Part shown: piece by piece, positions 6,700 through 8,788 of the stretch
How the letters are laid out: the number at the start of each line of letters is the position of its first letter
Numbering within the stretch: the stretch's first letter is position 1
Assembly: GCA_964474285.1 (NCBI GenBank)
Contig: CAYYSD010000128.1
Location: 1-8,788 of the forward strand
DNA length: 8,788 nt
Origin: JACRBT01 sp964474285
GTDB taxonomy: Bacteria; Chloroflexota; Dehalococcoidia; Tepidiformales; Tepidiformaceae
Direction: 5' to 3'
Translations under genes and position numbers: made by a program
Notes under the pieces: generated by a model
The model's input: the letters and a program-made list of their open reading frames with translations, nothing else
Databases searched by the model: none
Told to the model about the DNA's origin: nothing

Positions 6700-7380
6700 A
6701 TGAATCGCCGCACACTTACTTCCGTTCTTGTCGCCGCCGTTGGTCTGGCCATGCTCGTGACCACCGCGGTCACGCTGGCGGCCGATCCCCAGCCTTCGCT
6801 GACCTTCAAGGCATACGCCCCGGCCATCACGCGGAGCGTCGACCCCACTCCGGTTCCCACCGCCGTCCCGACCGCAACACCGGTGATCGATCACGGCCCG
6901 ATCGTCTCTCTCTCGCTGGCCAGCGCGCGCATCAGCGCCGCCGCCCCGGTCGAACAGCGGGATACGGAGTTCAAGAGCGGCCGTGAATACTTCCAGGACC
7001 CCACCCACCCGTCGCGCATCGCCTGGTACCCGCGCTTCGGCAAGCCAGGCGTGCCCGCCTCCAACTCACTGCTCGCCGCGCACGTCAACTACGTCAACTT
7101 TGGTCTCACACCGTTCGAGGGCATCCTCAGCGCCCGCATCGATGACACGCTCTATGTGACCATGGCCGACGGCACGGTGTTCGAGTACCTGGTGAAATCC
7201 GTAGAGACGATTCCCCTGGCAACCCTCAACATGGACGCCATCGTCTTCCCCGGGCTGAGTGCAAACACGCAGCGCGTGACATTGATCAGCTGCGGCGGCG
7301 ACTTCATCGCCTACCCCGGGGGCGGCGGTGAATACACGAGCCGCGTCATCCTCGTTGCGGACCGCAACACCGGCGAGTAA
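6700..7380 (+). CDS. membrane-anchored sortase, class uncertain
   Basis: A 226-residue sortase-family cysteine transpeptidase, which would act on the outer face of the membrane. An N-terminal hydrophobic segment (about 7-28) after MNRR is a signal anchor. Residues 48-62 form a Pro/Thr/Val-rich stalk with TP-type repeats. The catalytic domain covers about 105-222. The triad is intact: H128 in LLAAHVNY, C198 in VTLISCGG (matching the TLxTC motif) and R215 in EYTSRVIL. DDTLYVTMADG (148-158) is the usual strand pair between His and Cys. The IAWYP start of the domain resembles class F-like sortases of Chloroflexota and Actinobacteria, though I cannot assign a class firmly. No LPxTG-type substrate and no pilin gene is seen nearby, so the target lies elsewhere or is not classical. 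ATG 6700 puts the anchor at the right distance; AGAGG at 6681 is too far upstream to be a good SD. Confidence 0.9.
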   Translation: MNRRTLTSVLVAAVGLAMLVTTAVTLAADPQPSLTFKAYAPAITRSVDPTPVPTAVPTATPVIDHGPIVSLSLASARISAAAPVEQRDTEFKSGREYFQDPTHPSRIAWYPRFGKPGVPASNSLLAAHVNYVNFGLTPFEGILSARIDDTLYVTMADGTVFEYLVKSVETIPLATLNMDAIVFPGLSANTQRVTLISCGGDFIAYPGGGGEYTSRVILVADRNTGE

Positions 7381-7701
7381 CACGCCACGGCACACCATAT
7401 CCTGCTTGGGACGGGCCACGGCACCGCGGAGCGCTTCCACGCCGAGGCCCTCGGTTCCCGTTGTGACTCCTGCCCTCCCACCCTAACCTCACCGCCGGAC
7501 GGGCGGACAGCCCGAACGCTGTGCCTCGCATCGCTCTCGAGGCGATGGGGCGCACCTCGTTGCACTGCCCCTCCATTCGCTCTGCTTAGCTCGCCATGGC
7601 TCCATCCTCCTGGGTCTGTTGTGCTTGCTCAGCTACAACCTGCCCGGGGGCTGAAGCCCGTTCCTCCCTTTCATGAATTCCTGAGACGCCGTCCACGCCC
7701 A
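7381..7701. other. non-coding gap with a series of hairpins; candidate structured RNA or repeat
   Basis: Most of the 416 bases between sortase and rpoD. No open frame here looks like a protein. Visible structure, in order: a 10-base direct repeat GCCACGGCAC (7384-7393, 7415-7424); hairpin CCGAG/CTCGG (7442-7446, 7450-7454); hairpin CCGCC/GGCGG (7492-7496, 7502-7506); a nested imperfect hairpin (7515-7561) with CATCGC/GCGATG at its core; GTTGTGCT/AGC-T-ACAAC (7618-7639); and GGGC-TGAA-GCCC (7648-7659). The last resembles short intergenic repeat hairpins I know from GC-rich bacteria. Some of these stems would be expected by chance at this GC. Strand and function are open. Confidence 0.35.
7515..7561. 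repeat. nested imperfect inverted repeat
   Basis: Three paired blocks stack with small internal loops: AACG/CGTT (7515-7518, 7558-7561), GTGC/GCAC (7521-7524, 7552-7555) and CATCGC/GCGATG (7529-7534, 7542-7547), around the 7-base loop TCTCGAG. All Watson-Crick pairs are visible in the sequence. There is no T-tract on either side, so it is not a standard terminator. An alternative pairing, GGGGC (7547-7551) with GCCCC (7567-7571), would compete with it. Confidence 0.45.
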
Positions 7702-7730
7702 TTGCCGGATTGTCAAAAGCTTGCTACGGT
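7702..7730 (+). promoter_or_regulatory. rpoD: weak candidate promoter for rpoD
   Basis: TTGCCG (7702-7707), a 17-base spacer and TACGGT (7725-7730) match the housekeeping promoter pattern at four of six and three of six positions. Initiation would fall near 7737, leaving a leader of about 60 bases before the ATG at 7797. The match is modest, and the left arm of the inverted repeat at 7706-7714 overlaps the spacer. Confidence 0.25.
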
Positions 7731-7769
7731 GGACAAGGAGAAGTTTGCCCAATCGGGTACGACAATCCG
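7706..7769. repeat. 9-bp perfect inverted repeat before rpoD
   Basis: CGGATTGTC (7706-7714) and GACAATCCG (7761-7769) are exact reverse complements, 46 bases apart, ending 27 bases before the sigma factor start. The spacer contains a small CCC/GGG stem (7748-7757). It could be a long-range leader stem, a pair of operator half-sites, or chance. It overlaps the candidate promoter. Confidence 0.4.
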
Positions 7770-7796
7770 AGTAGTGATAAGGATTCTGAACCGCGC

Positions 7797-8788
7797 ATGA
7801 GTGACGACACCCTCACCGAGCACGACTCCGATGATGCCATCGGCACGGTGCTCAGCCGCACCGCCAACGCTGAAGCCTACGATGCCGACAGCGACGATGA
7901 GGAAACCACTGGAGAAGTCATCGCGGACGACGAAGATGCCGCTGTAGAAGACGAAGAAGAAGAGGAAGAGGACGTCGCCGTCGCTCTTCTGACCGAAGAG
8001 TCCGAAGGCATCGACGACCCGGTGCGGATGTACCTGCGCGAAATCGGCAAGGTCTATCTCCTCACGGCCGATGACGAAAAGCACCTCGCCCGCCAGATGG
8101 AGGAAGGCCTCCATGTGCGCGCCATCGAAGAGGCCTACGTCACCACCTATGGCCACCCGCCCTCCGCGGCCCGTGTTGCGGTCTCTCTACTCGAACAACT
8201 CGCGGGCGTCGAAAAGATCTACGACGCGGCCAAGCGGTTCATCGACGACTACGACAAGCTGGCCGCCGCGCGCGTCCCCGTGGCCGGCGACGAAGAGCCA
8301 CATCGCACGCCCAAGTGGCGCAAAGACACCGGCCAGAAACTCAAGAACCTCTCGCTCTCGGAGACCATCGCCGACTCACAGTTCCGCGGCCTCGTGGATG
8401 GCGAAACGGACCTGGACTTCCGCGCTTATGTCGTGACGAAGCTCAAGATGACCGAGGAGGAGGCACATCAGAAGGTGGTCACGCTTTCGATTGTGACCCA
8501 CATCCTCACGCCCGACCTCGTGGCCCAGATGGGCGAAGAGGCCGGCGGCGAAAAGGAACTCCTGCCCCCGGTCGACGACCTGGTCGAGAAGATCGCCCCG
8601 CTCGAAGACAAGTTGCGCTACCACTTCGACACCGTGAAGAACAACGGTGACAAGGCTGAGAAGCGCCTCACCGAGGCAAACCTGCGTCTCGTGGTCTCTG
8701 TCGCGAAGAAGTACATCGGCCGCGGGATGTCCCTCCTGGACCTCATCCAGGAAGGCAACATCGGCCTCATTCGCGCCGTCGAGAAGTT
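7797..8788 (+). CDS. rpoD: primary sigma factor RpoD/SigA (3' end outside window)
   Basis: The 5' part of a sigma-70 family gene, 330 complete codons with no stop before the window edge. The protein directs RNA polymerase to housekeeping promoters. Residues 1-72 are strongly acidic with a Glu/Asp run at 51-59 and do not look like a typical region 1.1 helix bundle. Region 1.2 is clear at about 73-104 (DDPVRMYLREIGKVYLLT, then EKHLARQME). A long non-conserved region (about 105-285) separates it from region 2.1/2.2, AEKRLTEANLRLVVSVAKKY at 287-306 and then GMSLLDLIQEGNIGLIRAVEK, where the window stops. The presence of region 1.2 and the large spacer points to a primary (group 1) or closely related group 2 factor, not an ECF sigma. 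ATG 7797 has AAGGA at 7779-7783, 13 bases upstream, a rather long spacing; an in-frame TTG at 7710 is less likely. Confidence 0.93.
   Translation, partial: MSDDTLTEHDSDDAIGTVLSRTANAEAYDADSDDEETTGEVIADDEDAAVEDEEEEEEDVAVALLTEESEGIDDPVRMYLREIGKVYLLTADDEKHLARQMEEGLHVRAIEEAYVTTYGHPPSAARVAVSLLEQLAGVEKIYDAAKRFIDDYDKLAAARVPVAGDEEPHRTPKWRKDTGQKLKNLSLSETIADSQFRGLVDGETDLDFRAYVVTKLKMTEEEAHQKVVTLSIVTHILTPDLVAQMGEEAGGEKELLPPVDDLVEKIAPLEDKLRYHFDTVKNNGDKAEKRLTEANLRLVVSVAKKYIGRGMSLLDLIQEGNIGLIRAVEK

Noticed and set aside
7311..7576. Two minus-strand open frames of 76 and 84 codons in the gap after the sortase gene
   Set aside because: Arg/Pro/Gly-rich low-information products, overlapping the sortase 3' end and a hairpin-rich stretch; no SD or family signal.
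7381..7796. tRNA, CRISPR or 6S-like RNA in the long gap
   Set aside because: No T-loop consensus or cloverleaf, no regularly spaced repeats, and no large central bubble between two long arms.

Overview
This is a GC-rich, densely packed bacterial chromosome segment. The gene set suggests an aerobic member of the Chloroflexota, perhaps a Dehalococcoidia/Tepidiformia-like lineage. The pointers are a heme-copper oxidase operon with a blue-copper domain, tandem class III CoA-transferases, a sortase, and a primary sigma factor with a long acidic N-terminus. This placement is inferred from gene content and protein style, with no marker-gene proof. No mobile element, CRISPR array, tRNA or rRNA is visible.

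Region 1 (1-1723, + strand) is the end of a cytochrome c oxidase operon. It holds subunit III, whose 5' end lies before the window, and then an unusual membrane protein joining a subunit IV-like two-helix region, a soluble ferredoxin-like/ABM-type domain and a type 1 copper (cupredoxin) domain. A strong hairpin terminator at 1746-1779 closes the operon and separates it from the convergent genes that follow.

Region 2 (1801-5612, - strand) reads hflX, CoA-transferase A, CoA-transferase B, tightly packed as one probable operon. The two CoA-transferases are family III (CaiB/BaiF) paralogues whose stop and start codons overlap. The downstream one keeps the catalytic Asp (D180). The upstream one has Gln at the matching place, which suggests an obligate heteromer with one active subunit. 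HflX is a complete ribosome-associated GTPase.

Region 3 (5695-7380, + strand) starts divergently from hflX and holds an alpha/beta-hydrolase with a full catalytic triad and a sortase with an intact His/Cys/Arg triad behind a membrane anchor and a Thr/Pro-rich stalk. The 126-base gap between them contains two mutually exclusive hairpins.

Region 4 (7381-8788) is a 416-base gap without a convincing gene but with several hairpins in a row and a 9-bp inverted repeat. It leads into the 5' part of a primary sigma factor gene (rpoD/sigA) that runs off the window.

The best candidates for something undescribed are the oxidase-subunit/ABM/cupredoxin fusion, the catalytic/non-catalytic CoA-transferase pair, and the structured leader region before rpoD.
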